DNA of 64,000 nucleotides from an uncultured Bacteroidota bacterium (GTDB lineage Bacteria > Bacteroidota > Bacteroidia > Flavobacteriales > Flavobacteriaceae), in NCBI GenBank assembly GCA_902635965.1, contig CACPQA010000003.1, positions 1 through 64,000 of the forward strand, written 5' to 3'. Shown here in pieces: positions 9,420 to 18,640 of the stretch. The notes beneath the pieces were generated by a model. That model ran no database searches. It was not told where the DNA came from and worked only from the letters and a program-made list of their open reading frames with translations. The first letter of the stretch is position 1. Each line of letters starts with the position of its first letter. The position numbers and the translations under genes were made by a program.

Positions 9420-11405
9420 ATGATAAGACTAGTTATCAAGATTTTAGGTTCATTATTTTTGTTGGCTACTTTGATGGTAACAGGATATTGTTTATTAAAG
9501 CACTATCAAGCTGAAAAACTTTATTCTCGGCTTACACCTTCGCCTAAAATTTTGACAGCAGGAAATTTTAGTTTTCGTGATTTAAACAAAAATGAAAGAC
9601 TTGATATTTATGAAGATTCGAGAGAACCAGTAGAAAAAAGAGTAGAAGACTTGTTAAACCAAATGACAACCGAAGAAAAGATTGGTCAAATGTTTATCAC
9701 GATGATAGGTATGGGTAGAGATGGAGATCTTTTAGATGTACCTCCAATTCATAAAGATATTTTAGACGATCCTTTATTCGAATTAGGAATATATTTTTCA
9801 CTTGAAACTAATGCAGAAATGATAGTAAAAAGGAAAATGAGCCATTTTAATATCCTTCACGCCTATACTCCTGAGGCTATAGCTAGATTCAATAATAATT
9901 TGCAAGGGAAAGCTGAAAAAACGAGGTTAGGAATTCCAGTGACTATTGCGACTGATCCGAGACATGGAGCTAGAGAAGATGAAAAAGGGGTAGGTGGAAT
10001 TTATACCCCATCTTTTTCGAGATGGCCTACTTCACTGGGCTTAGCTGCAACTAGAGATTCGACACTGGTGAGAGAGTTTGGGGAGATTGCAAGGGAGGAG
10101 TATAAAGCGTGTGGGATAAGACTTGCCTTACATCCAATGGCAGATCTTGCGACAGAACCAAGATGGGCCCGTATAAATGGAACATTTGGAGAAGATGCGG
10201 AACTCTCTGCGGCTATGACTTTTTCCTACATTAAAGGTTTTCAAGGAGACACTCTTTCAAGTGAGAGCGTAATAACAATGGTGAAGCATTTCTCAGGGGG
10301 TGGACCTCAAAAAGACGGAGAAGATGCTCACTTCCCATACGGAAAAGAACAGGTATATCCTGGGAATAATTTTGATTATCATCTTATGCCATTCACAAAA
10401 GGTGCTTTACCAGCAAAGACTGGACAAATAATGCCCTATTACGGAATTCCAGTTGGTCAAACTAAAGAGGAAGTAGGTTTTGGATTCAATAAAGAAATTA
10501 TAACAGAACTATTAAGAGATTCTCTGAAATTTGATGGAGTAGTTTGTACAGATTGGAATATTATAAATACAATGCCATTAGCCGAATTAGCTGGTGGAGA
10601 AAGGTCTTGGGGTGTGGAAAACTTAACTCCAGAGCAAAGAATGAAGAAGGCAATTCTAGCTGGTGTTGACCAAATTGGTGGAGAGACAAGTACTGAACAA
10701 ATCATTAATCTTGTACAGCGAGGAGAAATTGAGGAGTCGAGAATAGATCAATCTGTCAGAAGAATTTTAAGAGATAAATTCACGATAGGACTTTTTGATA
10801 ATCCATTTGTTGATGTTAGCAAAATTTCAGAAAAGTTGTTAAAACCAGACAAAATTAAAAAAGGGCAGATAGCTCAAGTTAAATCTACTATTCTATTAAA
10901 AAATCAAAATAAAATTTTACCCTTAAAAAACAACTTAAAATGTTTTTTGATGGGATTTAGATATAAAAAACAATTTTCTAAATACGCTGAAGTTGTATCA
11001 AATCCTGAAGATGCAGACTATATTATAGTTAGAAAAGATACCCCGTATGATCAAAGAGAAGGAACTATGCTAGAAAGTTTCTTTCATCAAGGGAGATTAT
11101 ATTATAATGAAGAAGAACTTGCAGAGTTAAAAAGATTCTCCAAAACAAAAAAAATTATATCGATAGTAAATTTAGAAAGGGGAGCTGTTTTAACAGAGTT
11201 AGATAGATTAAGTGAAGCTCTCTTAGTTGATTTTGGAACCCAAGACCATCTCATGGCTGATATTTTATTTGGAAAAGAAAAACCTGGTGGGAAATTACCG
11301 ATAGAATTACCAAGATCACAACAGGCTGCAAATAAACAAATGGAGGACATACCCTATGATTCTGAAAATCCATTATATAATTTTGGACACGGATTAGAAT
11401 ACTAA
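9420..11405 (+). CDS. glycoside hydrolase family 3
   Basis: VTIATDPRHGAR, VKHFSGGGPQ, FDGVVCTDWN nucleophile region; N-terminal membrane anchor. Confidence 0.88.
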   Translation: MIRLVIKILGSLFLLATLMVTGYCLLKHYQAEKLYSRLTPSPKILTAGNFSFRDLNKNERLDIYEDSREPVEKRVEDLLNQMTTEEKIGQMFITMIGMGRDGDLLDVPPIHKDILDDPLFELGIYFSLETNAEMIVKRKMSHFNILHAYTPEAIARFNNNLQGKAEKTRLGIPVTIATDPRHGAREDEKGVGGIYTPSFSRWPTSLGLAATRDSTLVREFGEIAREEYKACGIRLALHPMADLATEPRWARINGTFGEDAELSAAMTFSYIKGFQGDTLSSESVITMVKHFSGGGPQKDGEDAHFPYGKEQVYPGNNFDYHLMPFTKGALPAKTGQIMPYYGIPVGQTKEEVGFGFNKEIITELLRDSLKFDGVVCTDWNIINTMPLAELAGGERSWGVENLTPEQRMKKAILAGVDQIGGETSTEQIINLVQRGEIEESRIDQSVRRILRDKFTIGLFDNPFVDVSKISEKLLKPDKIKKGQIAQVKSTILLKNQNKILPLKNNLKCFLMGFRYKKQFSKYAEVVSNPEDADYIIVRKDTPYDQREGTMLESFFHQGRLYYNEEELAELKRFSKTKKIISIVNLERGAVLTELDRLSEALLVDFGTQDHLMADILFGKEKPGGKLPIELPRSQQAANKQMEDIPYDSENPLYNFGHGLEY

Positions 11406-11468
11406 AAAATTTTTGGCATAGAATTTGACTGGTAGTAAATACAACAAATAACTAATCAAGTAAATACT

Positions 11469-12386
11469 ATGAAAAACCTTAATTTAACCAGTTTTATTTC
11501 ACTCTTATTGGTAATTTCTTTTTATAGATGTGATAAGCAAAGTGATGAATTTATTACAGATCTTGATACCACTTATTTTGTAGAAGCTTTTTTAGCTTTT
11601 GTATTTGATCAAGATGTAGAAGAACTTGTTGATGATGCTTTTGCCCAAGAGTCTTATTCATCAAAGGCTTCAGATATTTCTCTATCAAGCATTAGTGCAA
11701 AAGGACCAAAGAGAAATTTTAAAGGTAACCGTTATGGAAAGTGTGCTACCATAACAGTTGATGAGGAAAATAATATTAAAACAGTCTTTTTTGATGGCGA
11801 ATGCTTTGGTAAACGAGGCCAAACAAGAACAGGAACTATAGTTATTTCCTACTCTGAAACAAAAGGAGAAATTGGAAGTTTTAGACAGGTTGAATTTGAT
11901 AATTATTTTTTAAATGATGTTCAAATTGAAGGTGTGAGAAGATATGAGATTACTGATCTAGAAGAGCAAGTAAATAGAACAGTTCAAATGACACTTGAAA
12001 ATGGTAAAATGACCTATCCTGACGGAAGTTTTTCAACGAAATCTAAAAGTATTACAAAATACATAACTTATGAAGATGAGGAAAGAGTCTCTACATCAGT
12101 TACAGGAAATGCAAGTGGGGTTAATTCGGATGGGACTACATACCAAATGGAAATTACATCACCGATACTCTTCATAAGAGCTTGTGCTAAAGAGCTTATG
12201 CATAAAAAGGGTAAAATTCCTGTTTCAGGTGTTAAAAGAATTCTCAAAGGTGAATCAGAAATGATTATTAACTATGGCGATGGAGAGTGTGACTTTGCTG
12301 CAGAAGTTACGAAGGACGGAGTTACTGAAACCATCGATCTCAAAGAAATTAAAAGAAAAAGGAAATTTAGAAAATTGAAATCATAA
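11469..12386 (+). CDS. hypothetical lipoprotein
   Basis: N-terminal hydrophobic segment followed by Cys-Asp; beta-rich body. Confidence 0.55.
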   Translation: MKNLNLTSFISLLLVISFYRCDKQSDEFITDLDTTYFVEAFLAFVFDQDVEELVDDAFAQESYSSKASDISLSSISAKGPKRNFKGNRYGKCATITVDEENNIKTVFFDGECFGKRGQTRTGTIVISYSETKGEIGSFRQVEFDNYFLNDVQIEGVRRYEITDLEEQVNRTVQMTLENGKMTYPDGSFSTKSKSITKYITYEDEERVSTSVTGNASGVNSDGTTYQMEITSPILFIRACAKELMHKKGKIPVSGVKRILKGESEMIINYGDGECDFAAEVTKDGVTETIDLKEIKRKRKFRKLKS

Positions 12387-12410
12387 TCCTTTTGCATTAA
12401 TATTTTGTTT

Positions 12411-12445
12411 AAAAAACTCTTGTAATTTTCACAAGAGTTTTTTTA
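12411..12445 (+). terminator. rho-independent terminator
   Basis: AAAAAACTCTTGT-AATTTTC-ACAAGAGTTTTTTT. Confidence 0.85.
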
Positions 12446-12465
12446 TTTAACATAAAAATTTAAAG

Positions 12466-12705
12466 ATGGATAATAATTGGAAAGAAATAAATGGTAAGTT
12501 AACTAAAGAATTCAAATTCAAAGATTTCAAAGAAGCTTTGGCTTTCATAAATAAAGTTGGAGATCAAGCCGAAAGTATAAACCACCACCCTAAAATTATT
12601 AACGTTTATAGCTCTGTAATAATTGAACTTTGGACTCATGATAAAGATACAATTACAGATTTGGACTATGCACTATCTGGTCTTATAGATTCGATAAGTT
12701 TATAA
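12466..12705 (+). CDS. 4a-hydroxytetrahydrobiopterin dehydratase (pterin-4a-carbinolamine dehydratase)
   Basis: FKEALAFINKVGDQAESINHHPKI...VIIELWTHD matches the PCD signature (NHHP, WTHD). Confidence 0.88.
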   Translation: MDNNWKEINGKLTKEFKFKDFKEALAFINKVGDQAESINHHPKIINVYSSVIIELWTHDKDTITDLDYALSGLIDSISL

Positions 12706-12742
12706 TTTCTAGCTTATTTAAATATAATTGACAAAAAATTAG

Positions 12743-12886
12743 GTCTTCATAAGAAAAAATCAAGTTTATTTCATTATTTATTCTACCGATTTTGGAGCTG
12801 GAAATGCAGCCTCCAGTAATCGAAGTAGATTTGAGTTGTTTATAAAGTACAGATTTAAAAAAAAGCCCTCAATTGAGGGCTTTTAA
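12743..12886 (+). pseudogene. C-terminal remnant of an outer-membrane beta-barrel protein
   Basis: Own translation of open frame: VFIRKNQVYFIIYSTDFGAGNAASSNRSRFELFIKYRFKKKPSIEGF*; RFELFIKYRF resembles a terminal OMP strand; no start codon. Confidence 0.4.
12861..12884. terminator. bidirectional terminator between convergent genes
   Basis: perfect 24-nt palindrome AAAAGCCCTCAATTGAGGGCTTTT. Confidence 0.85.
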
Positions 12887-12909
12887 TTTAGTGTTTGATT
12901 TGATTTATT

Positions 12910-13602
12910 TTAATTCCAAGTTTTAACATTATATAATGTTCTTGAGCCCAGATAAGTTGAAATCGGAGCTATTGTTTGCTGGAACTTAGCAAAAGCAGCT
13001 TGTTCTTTTTTAGTATCTATATTATTGGTAATTGCAGCTCCATAATCTTTATGAGTTGCATAGATGTAATGAGATTCGCCATCAGAACTGATTCCATGAG
13101 AAATTTGTCCTAGAGAAACATAACCCGGGTGGCTATATGCTTTCATAAAGGCTTGGAAGGCAGTTGCAAAAATTAACGGATTGTCAACTTTCCATTGCCA
13201 AGTTTGTGACATTTCGTGACCCTCCATTTTGTCCATTCCCATTCTAATTAGTGTGCTGCCTGCATTCGAAGATACTGTGGATCCAAATTTTTGTATTTCA
13301 TTATTGTATTTTGAATATTCTGCACCAGATCTAAGTTCTCTAAGTTTAGTTAATCCTTCAATTGAGCCAACAAACGTTAAATAGTGTGTAGCTTCAATCT
13401 CATGGGATCTGAAAGCAACATAGTCAAGTCTAACGCTTACTCCTTCTGGAAGTTCAATACTAGAATAAAATCCGTCAACTAGATCAAGAACGTATCCGGC
13501 GCTTCCTGGGTTAACTTTTATACCCACTTGTTCAAATGTTATATTTTTCTGTGCAACTATAAAATTGCAAGACAGAAATATAAATAGTAATATTTTTTTC
13601 AT
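12910..13602 (-). CDS. hypothetical secreted protein, paralogue of 1941..2621
   Basis: signal peptide; shared W/F-rich and GYVSLGQISHG / GLISMGNLVHG segments. Confidence 0.65.
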   Translation of the reverse strand: MKKILLFIFLSCNFIVAQKNITFEQVGIKVNPGSAGYVLDLVDGFYSSIELPEGVSVRLDYVAFRSHEIEATHYLTFVGSIEGLTKLRELRSGAEYSKYNNEIQKFGSTVSSNAGSTLIRMGMDKMEGHEMSQTWQWKVDNPLIFATAFQAFMKAYSHPGYVSLGQISHGISSDGESHYIYATHKDYGAAITNNIDTKKEQAAFAKFQQTIAPISTYLGSRTLYNVKTWN

Positions 13603-13662
13603 TTTAAATTGATTTATAATTAGAATATTAATTTATAAAAATAATATCAAATAGAGCATTAT

Positions 13663-16600
13663 TTAATTTATATTAATTGTCTTTATATTATCGGAATAGA
13701 CCTTGTCAATTAGAATATGTCTAGGATCAATAGCTGCCTTCACTGGCAGAGTATCTAATTGAAAAGACAGCATACTCGTATTTTCTGCAATTTTAATTCG
13801 TTTTTGACTAATTAATTCTTTTTCATCACCATCTGCAAAAAAACCAATATCTACCCATTCATCCAAGGGGACACTTTTTTCATTTCCAATTGAATCAGCC
13901 CTAAATTTTCTTGACTCTATCTCAAGACTAATCTCATATTTTCCGTTTTCTAGTTTTTTTGCCTCAGCAGTTTTAAGTCTATTATCATAAATCGTAATTT
14001 CCTTAAACCAATCATCAATCAAGTAATTTAAAGAATCGGGAACTTTTTTTTCTAAAACGTTTAGAAAGTCTAATGAAGTAGGATAGTAATTTGAATACTT
14101 GTATTTGTCCAAAAATTCCTTAAGAGCTTCATTCACTTTATCTTCTCCAATGTAATCTTGCAAAGCGAATAAGATTACACTTCCTTTCCCATAATGAATG
14201 TATGATTGGTTTTCAACTTTAAATAAAGGAAGTTCTTTCTCAACTTCCCCAGATCTCCCTCTTAGATATCTATCATGATCATATTTAATAAATTCACGCA
14301 TAGCCATTGGTGTCTTTGCTATGCTTTTCATTGTCATTAAAGAGGAATATTCTGAGAAGCTCTCGCTTAACAACGTTGCTCCTTGCATATTTGCACCAAC
14401 TAATTGATGTGCCCACCACTGGTGTGCAATCTCATGAGCTATTACTGCATCAATCACATTATTTTTTTCCTCGTTTTCAAGGTTTATAACAAAACCAAAA
14501 GCCTCTGAATAGGGCATTGTTCCAGGAAAAGCCTGAGCAAATGTTGAGAACCTAGGAAATTCAATTATTCTACACTGTTTGTGAGTGTAAGGTCCAAAGT
14601 TTTTCGTGTAATAATCCAGTGATCTCTCTACAGCTTTCACCATTTTATTAATATTTACTGAGTGTTTTTTGTCGTAGTAAATTTCTATATCCACATCATT
14701 CCATTTTTTTCTTTCAACTTTATAATCTGCAGAAATAAATGAGTAAAAGTTTTGAGAAGGATGATCAACTTTATATTTAAAATAGTTTCGATTATTTTCC
14801 TCCCAACTGTCAATTAAACTTCCTGGTGCTATAGCAATTTGATCTTTAGAAGTTGATATTATTGATTCTACATTAATAAAGTCACTAAGCCCTTGGGTTA
14901 AGTAATTTTTTGTGCAATCATCTTTACAATTTGACTTCAGTTTTGGCATTCTTTCTTTTGGGGGGAGTTTATATTTTTTTCTTTTGTTTATGTCACTTAA
15001 TTCTTTTTCACTATTATAGCCAAGGGAAGGGAGAATTTCATAATTATTTAAAAAAGTTCCGTTTTTAACTATCCTTGTTGATTCTCCACTGTTTGAAAAA
15101 CCTTTAGTTTCAAATTTATTTTCGATAATAACTTTTATGGTATCCCCCAGCTTAAGCGGCGGATTAAAGAGATAGAATTGAACATTATGTTTTTTGTCCT
15201 CACTTAAAAGTGAAGCACCTTCAAATATTATTTTTTCCTGCCATGTTTTTTGAGTTCCAACAATAATAGTATCAATTTCAATATTTTTGGAATTGGTCAT
15301 AATGATCTCTGCTAAGACATCAATTTTTTTCTGATAGGGATATAAATCAATTTTGTATTCTGCGTTTAAGATCTTTGGCAGAGGTAATGATTTATACTTT
15401 TTATATTTATTTTCATACTCAACAGCAAGTTTTTCTAATTCTTTACTTTTTTTGTAAGGATTTAAAATTTGAGTATTGTAATAGACATAGCCTGTTATAA
15501 TCAACCAGCATATACCAATTAAAGCAGAAGGGAGGACCACTTTTTTAGATAAATTTTCTTTTTGAAATTTAAATCGATCTTTAAATCTGTTATTTGTCCC
15601 TCTATCCCATAAATTGCTTGAGAAAATAAGAAGCATTAAACCTGTAAAAATCCAATATAGGTTGAACCAGAAAACCCCTTTTTCACTTGGTCCGAAACCG
15701 TTCATATCTGAGTATATCAAAAAAGGAGTGCTGCCAAAACTCAACATGTTTGACTCGATGTCGGCTAAGAGTAAAATAATGTCAATTACTAAAATTAATA
15801 CAACAGATATTAGATAACCAAAATATTTATTATTTACAATTACCTGAACAGCAATAGAACTACTACAAAAAAGTAAATAAAGAGGCATAGCTCTATAGAT
15901 AAAATCCCAAAAATAAACTGAAGGTTGTATGTCATTAAAACCCTTTATAAGTTGAAACACAATTGCACAAAATACAAAGAAGGTGTGAAGAATAATTGTT
16001 AAAGAAAAAAGTGAAATCGTTTTTGACAGAAGAGAAATCATTGAATTGTGAGGGGTTGAATCAATGACCTCATTTATTTTCTCATCTCTATCACGCCATA
16101 CAAGTTCTCCGCTAAAAAAAACGAGTATTATCATTACAAACAGATAAGTTCCGGAAATAGAATCGGTCATTCTGTACGTTAGTGGATATGACTTCAGACC
16201 AAAGTACTCATAACCTGATATTAGATCTGTAAGTAAAAGTATAAAGCTAAAGAGGAAAAGAATTTTGAAAGTAACGTGACGATAAATATTTTTGAAGTTT
16301 ATTGAATAAAAAGTTAAGAATTGTGTTACTAGATTTTCCTTTATTAAGCTAATAGAGGGGAGAGGTAAATTCTTTTTAATTTCAGTCTTTGATGATTTAA
16401 CCCTTATTAATCTTCTTATTTTTTTCTTAACAAAATTAAAATTAAAGTATGAAGTAATAAGAATTACCAAGGATAAAGAAAGCCAAATAACTCTATTTAA
16501 AAGCATGAGGCCTGAATATGAGGGGTTAATCGAATTTTTTTCAATAGGAGTGTAATATTTTGAAATTAACCCGTAGGTTCTTATTCCAAAAATATCAGCC

Positions 16601-17232
16601 AGGGCAGCTAATTTTTCGTTTTCCAAATCAGAAACTAATTCCCCAGATATGGAATAGGCAACAATAATAATGAGAGCACCAACAAAAGAAACTATACTAT
16701 TTTTGAATTGCTGGGCTAAAGCATAAATTATAGTTCCTGATATAAACATATTGGGCAGGACAAAGACTAAATAGTTGCTGATAAAACTTTGTATTTGAAT
16801 TGGACCGAATCTATCCTCACTAATCCAACCAAAAACTGGCGATAGAGTTGAGCCTAGTGATATACCAAAAAAAACCCCTAAAATAGGGATTGTGGAAATA
16901 ATTAGAGCTCCTGTGAATCTTCCAAAAAAATATCCAAACTTTTCTATCGGAGTTGCAAATAAAATTTCATTAAAATTATATTTGAAGTCCCTCAAAGCTG
17001 CGTTATTAAAAAAAGCTGCAGCAAATAGTAACCCAAATATTGTTAAAGTGCTTGTGAAAACCGATATGATATGAGGAGCATTTCTTTTTACATTTCCAAT
17101 TGAACCCCCAATTGTAACATTATCAGAGGAAGTTGCTGCAAAACTTAAAATAAAAACAATCAGAAAAAATAAATACACCATGGGTTGTTTTAAGGTGTAT
17201 TTAAGTTCAGACTTTAGAAATGAGTTGAACAT
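13663..17232 (-). CDS. ABC-2 type permease fused to M1-family metallopeptidase
   Basis: N-terminal half multi-TM; C-terminal HEIAHQWWAHQ...SESFSEY (HExxH-x18-E). Confidence 0.88.
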   Translation of the reverse strand: MFNSFLKSELKYTLKQPMVYLFFLIVFILSFAATSSDNVTIGGSIGNVKRNAPHIISVFTSTLTIFGLLFAAAFFNNAALRDFKYNFNEILFATPIEKFGYFFGRFTGALIISTIPILGVFFGISLGSTLSPVFGWISEDRFGPIQIQSFISNYLVFVLPNMFISGTIIYALAQQFKNSIVSFVGALIIIVAYSISGELVSDLENEKLAALADIFGIRTYGLISKYYTPIEKNSINPSYSGLMLLNRVIWLSLSLVILITSYFNFNFVKKKIRRLIRVKSSKTEIKKNLPLPSISLIKENLVTQFLTFYSINFKNIYRHVTFKILFLFSFILLLTDLISGYEYFGLKSYPLTYRMTDSISGTYLFVMIILVFFSGELVWRDRDEKINEVIDSTPHNSMISLLSKTISLFSLTIILHTFFVFCAIVFQLIKGFNDIQPSVYFWDFIYRAMPLYLLFCSSSIAVQVIVNNKYFGYLISVVLILVIDIILLLADIESNMLSFGSTPFLIYSDMNGFGPSEKGVFWFNLYWIFTGLMLLIFSSNLWDRGTNNRFKDRFKFQKENLSKKVVLPSALIGICWLIITGYVYYNTQILNPYKKSKELEKLAVEYENKYKKYKSLPLPKILNAEYKIDLYPYQKKIDVLAEIIMTNSKNIEIDTIIVGTQKTWQEKIIFEGASLLSEDKKHNVQFYLFNPPLKLGDTIKVIIENKFETKGFSNSGESTRIVKNGTFLNNYEILPSLGYNSEKELSDINKRKKYKLPPKERMPKLKSNCKDDCTKNYLTQGLSDFINVESIISTSKDQIAIAPGSLIDSWEENNRNYFKYKVDHPSQNFYSFISADYKVERKKWNDVDIEIYYDKKHSVNINKMVKAVERSLDYYTKNFGPYTHKQCRIIEFPRFSTFAQAFPGTMPYSEAFGFVINLENEEKNNVIDAVIAHEIAHQWWAHQLVGANMQGATLLSESFSEYSSLMTMKSIAKTPMAMREFIKYDHDRYLRGRSGEVEKELPLFKVENQSYIHYGKGSVILFALQDYIGEDKVNEALKEFLDKYKYSNYYPTSLDFLNVLEKKVPDSLNYLIDDWFKEITIYDNRLKTAEAKKLENGKYEISLEIESRKFRADSIGNEKSVPLDEWVDIGFFADGDEKELISQKRIKIAENTSMLSFQLDTLPVKAAIDPRHILIDKVYSDNIKTININ

Positions 17233-18108
17233 TTAAATTTTATTTTTAGATAATTTTGAAAAAAACACATCCTCAAGTGTAGGCTCAATTTTTTTAAATG
17301 TTTTATCTGCTTTTTCTGCCAATACATGAATTATAGGGTTTCCACCAATTAATCTATTAGAAATGACATTGAATTCTTTTTTATATTTTTCAAGTTCAAT
17401 TTTTTTAATGTGCTTTTCAAAAACTTTTCCATCGAGTTCACTAATCCCGTCTTGAGGTTTTCCCTGAAAAACAATTTTACCAAAATCCATAATTGCCATC
17501 TCCGTACACAACTCTCTAACATCATCAACGATATGGGTAGATAATATTACTATTACGTCTTTACCAACATCTGAGAGAAGATCATAAAATCTATTTCTCT
17601 CTCCAGGATCTAATCCTGCTGTTGGTTCATCAACAATTAATATTTTAGGATTACCTATTAAAGCTTGAGCAATTCCAATACGCTGCTTCATACCTCCTGA
17701 AAACCCTTTAACACTTTTATTTTTTTTATCGTAAAGGTTGGTTCTTTCAAGAAGATAATCTACCAACTCCTTTCTTTCATTTTTGCTGTTTATTCCTTTT
17801 AGAGTAGCAAGATGATTCAAAAGTTGTTCAGCTGTTATTCGGGGATAAACACCAAATTCTTGAGGGAGATAACCAAGTTGACTTCTAAATTCTTTGGGGG
17901 ATTCAAGAACGTTTATATCATTAAAATTAATCGTCCCTGAGTCTGGTTTTTGAAGTGTAGCGATGGTTCTCATTAAAGTCGATTTTCCCGCACCATTAGG
18001 GCCTAAAAGGCCAAACATACCCGATTTGATAGTGATAGATATGTCATCCATAGCTAAAATATCGCCGCTGTAAGTTTTTTTTAGTTGCTTTATATTTAGT
18101 TCAGCCAT
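17233..18108 (-). CDS. ABC transporter ATP-binding protein
   Basis: GPNGAGKST, FSGGMKQRIGIAQAL, LIVDEPTAGLDP; abuts the permease gene. Confidence 0.93.
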   Translation of the reverse strand: MAELNIKQLKKTYSGDILAMDDISITIKSGMFGLLGPNGAGKSTLMRTIATLQKPDSGTINFNDINVLESPKEFRSQLGYLPQEFGVYPRITAEQLLNHLATLKGINSKNERKELVDYLLERTNLYDKKNKSVKGFSGGMKQRIGIAQALIGNPKILIVDEPTAGLDPGERNRFYDLLSDVGKDVIVILSTHIVDDVRELCTEMAIMDFGKIVFQGKPQDGISELDGKVFEKHIKKIELEKYKKEFNVISNRLIGGNPIIHVLAEKADKTFKKIEPTLEDVFFSKLSKNKI

Positions 18109-18184
18109 TATTTTTTAAAACAAATTTAATCAATCATTTAATCTTTATAGTTAATTTTTTTTAATCTGGATTTAAAATTGAGTC

Positions 18185-18640
18185 TTAAAAGAAAGAAATA
18201 AGGCGAGTGCTTTTTGGAAGATAGAGGGGATGTTTTGGAGATCCATTTTTATTGTGTCCAAAACAAAGTGGAGCTTTTACCATATTCTCAATCCATAATG
18301 GTTTTTCCTGACAATTTCCCCACGCAAAAACAATCTTTGCGCTTTTTTCAATCATTGAATTTAAATAAAAATAGTTTTTTTTGCTATAGGTTAGATTTAG
18401 ACTATATAGAACCTTAGGGAAAGGAGTGATATGGGGATATATATTACCAACGTAAAAACCTCCAAAACCAAATTTTTTGGTGAAATAATTTAGTCTTCTT
18501 ACCGTACTATCATCTTCAAATTGGTTAGCTATAGACGGATTTAACATTATATATAAAATTTTAGGAAGATCTTGATTCCAAATTCTCCAAAGACTATACC
18601 TTTTATTTTTGTTTATTACAGCTCCGCTATATATTTTCAC
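18185..18640 (-). CDS. DUF1643 family protein
   Basis: YSLWRIW...LYIMLNPSIANQFEDDSTVRRLNYF... VFAWGNC. Confidence 0.8.
   Translation of the reverse strand: MKIYSGAVINKNKRYSLWRIWNQDLPKILYIMLNPSIANQFEDDSTVRRLNYFTKKFGFGGFYVGNIYPHITPFPKVLYSLNLTYSKKNYFYLNSMIEKSAKIVFAWGNCQEKPLWIENMVKAPLCFGHNKNGSPKHPLYLPKSTRLISFF

Noticed and set aside
17233-18108. Antiviral defence, toxin-antitoxin or prophage genes in the window
   Set aside because: No nuclease/defence or phage structural signatures recognised; the ABC ATPase belongs with the permease-M1 gene, and YkuK-like RNase H has no defence partners.
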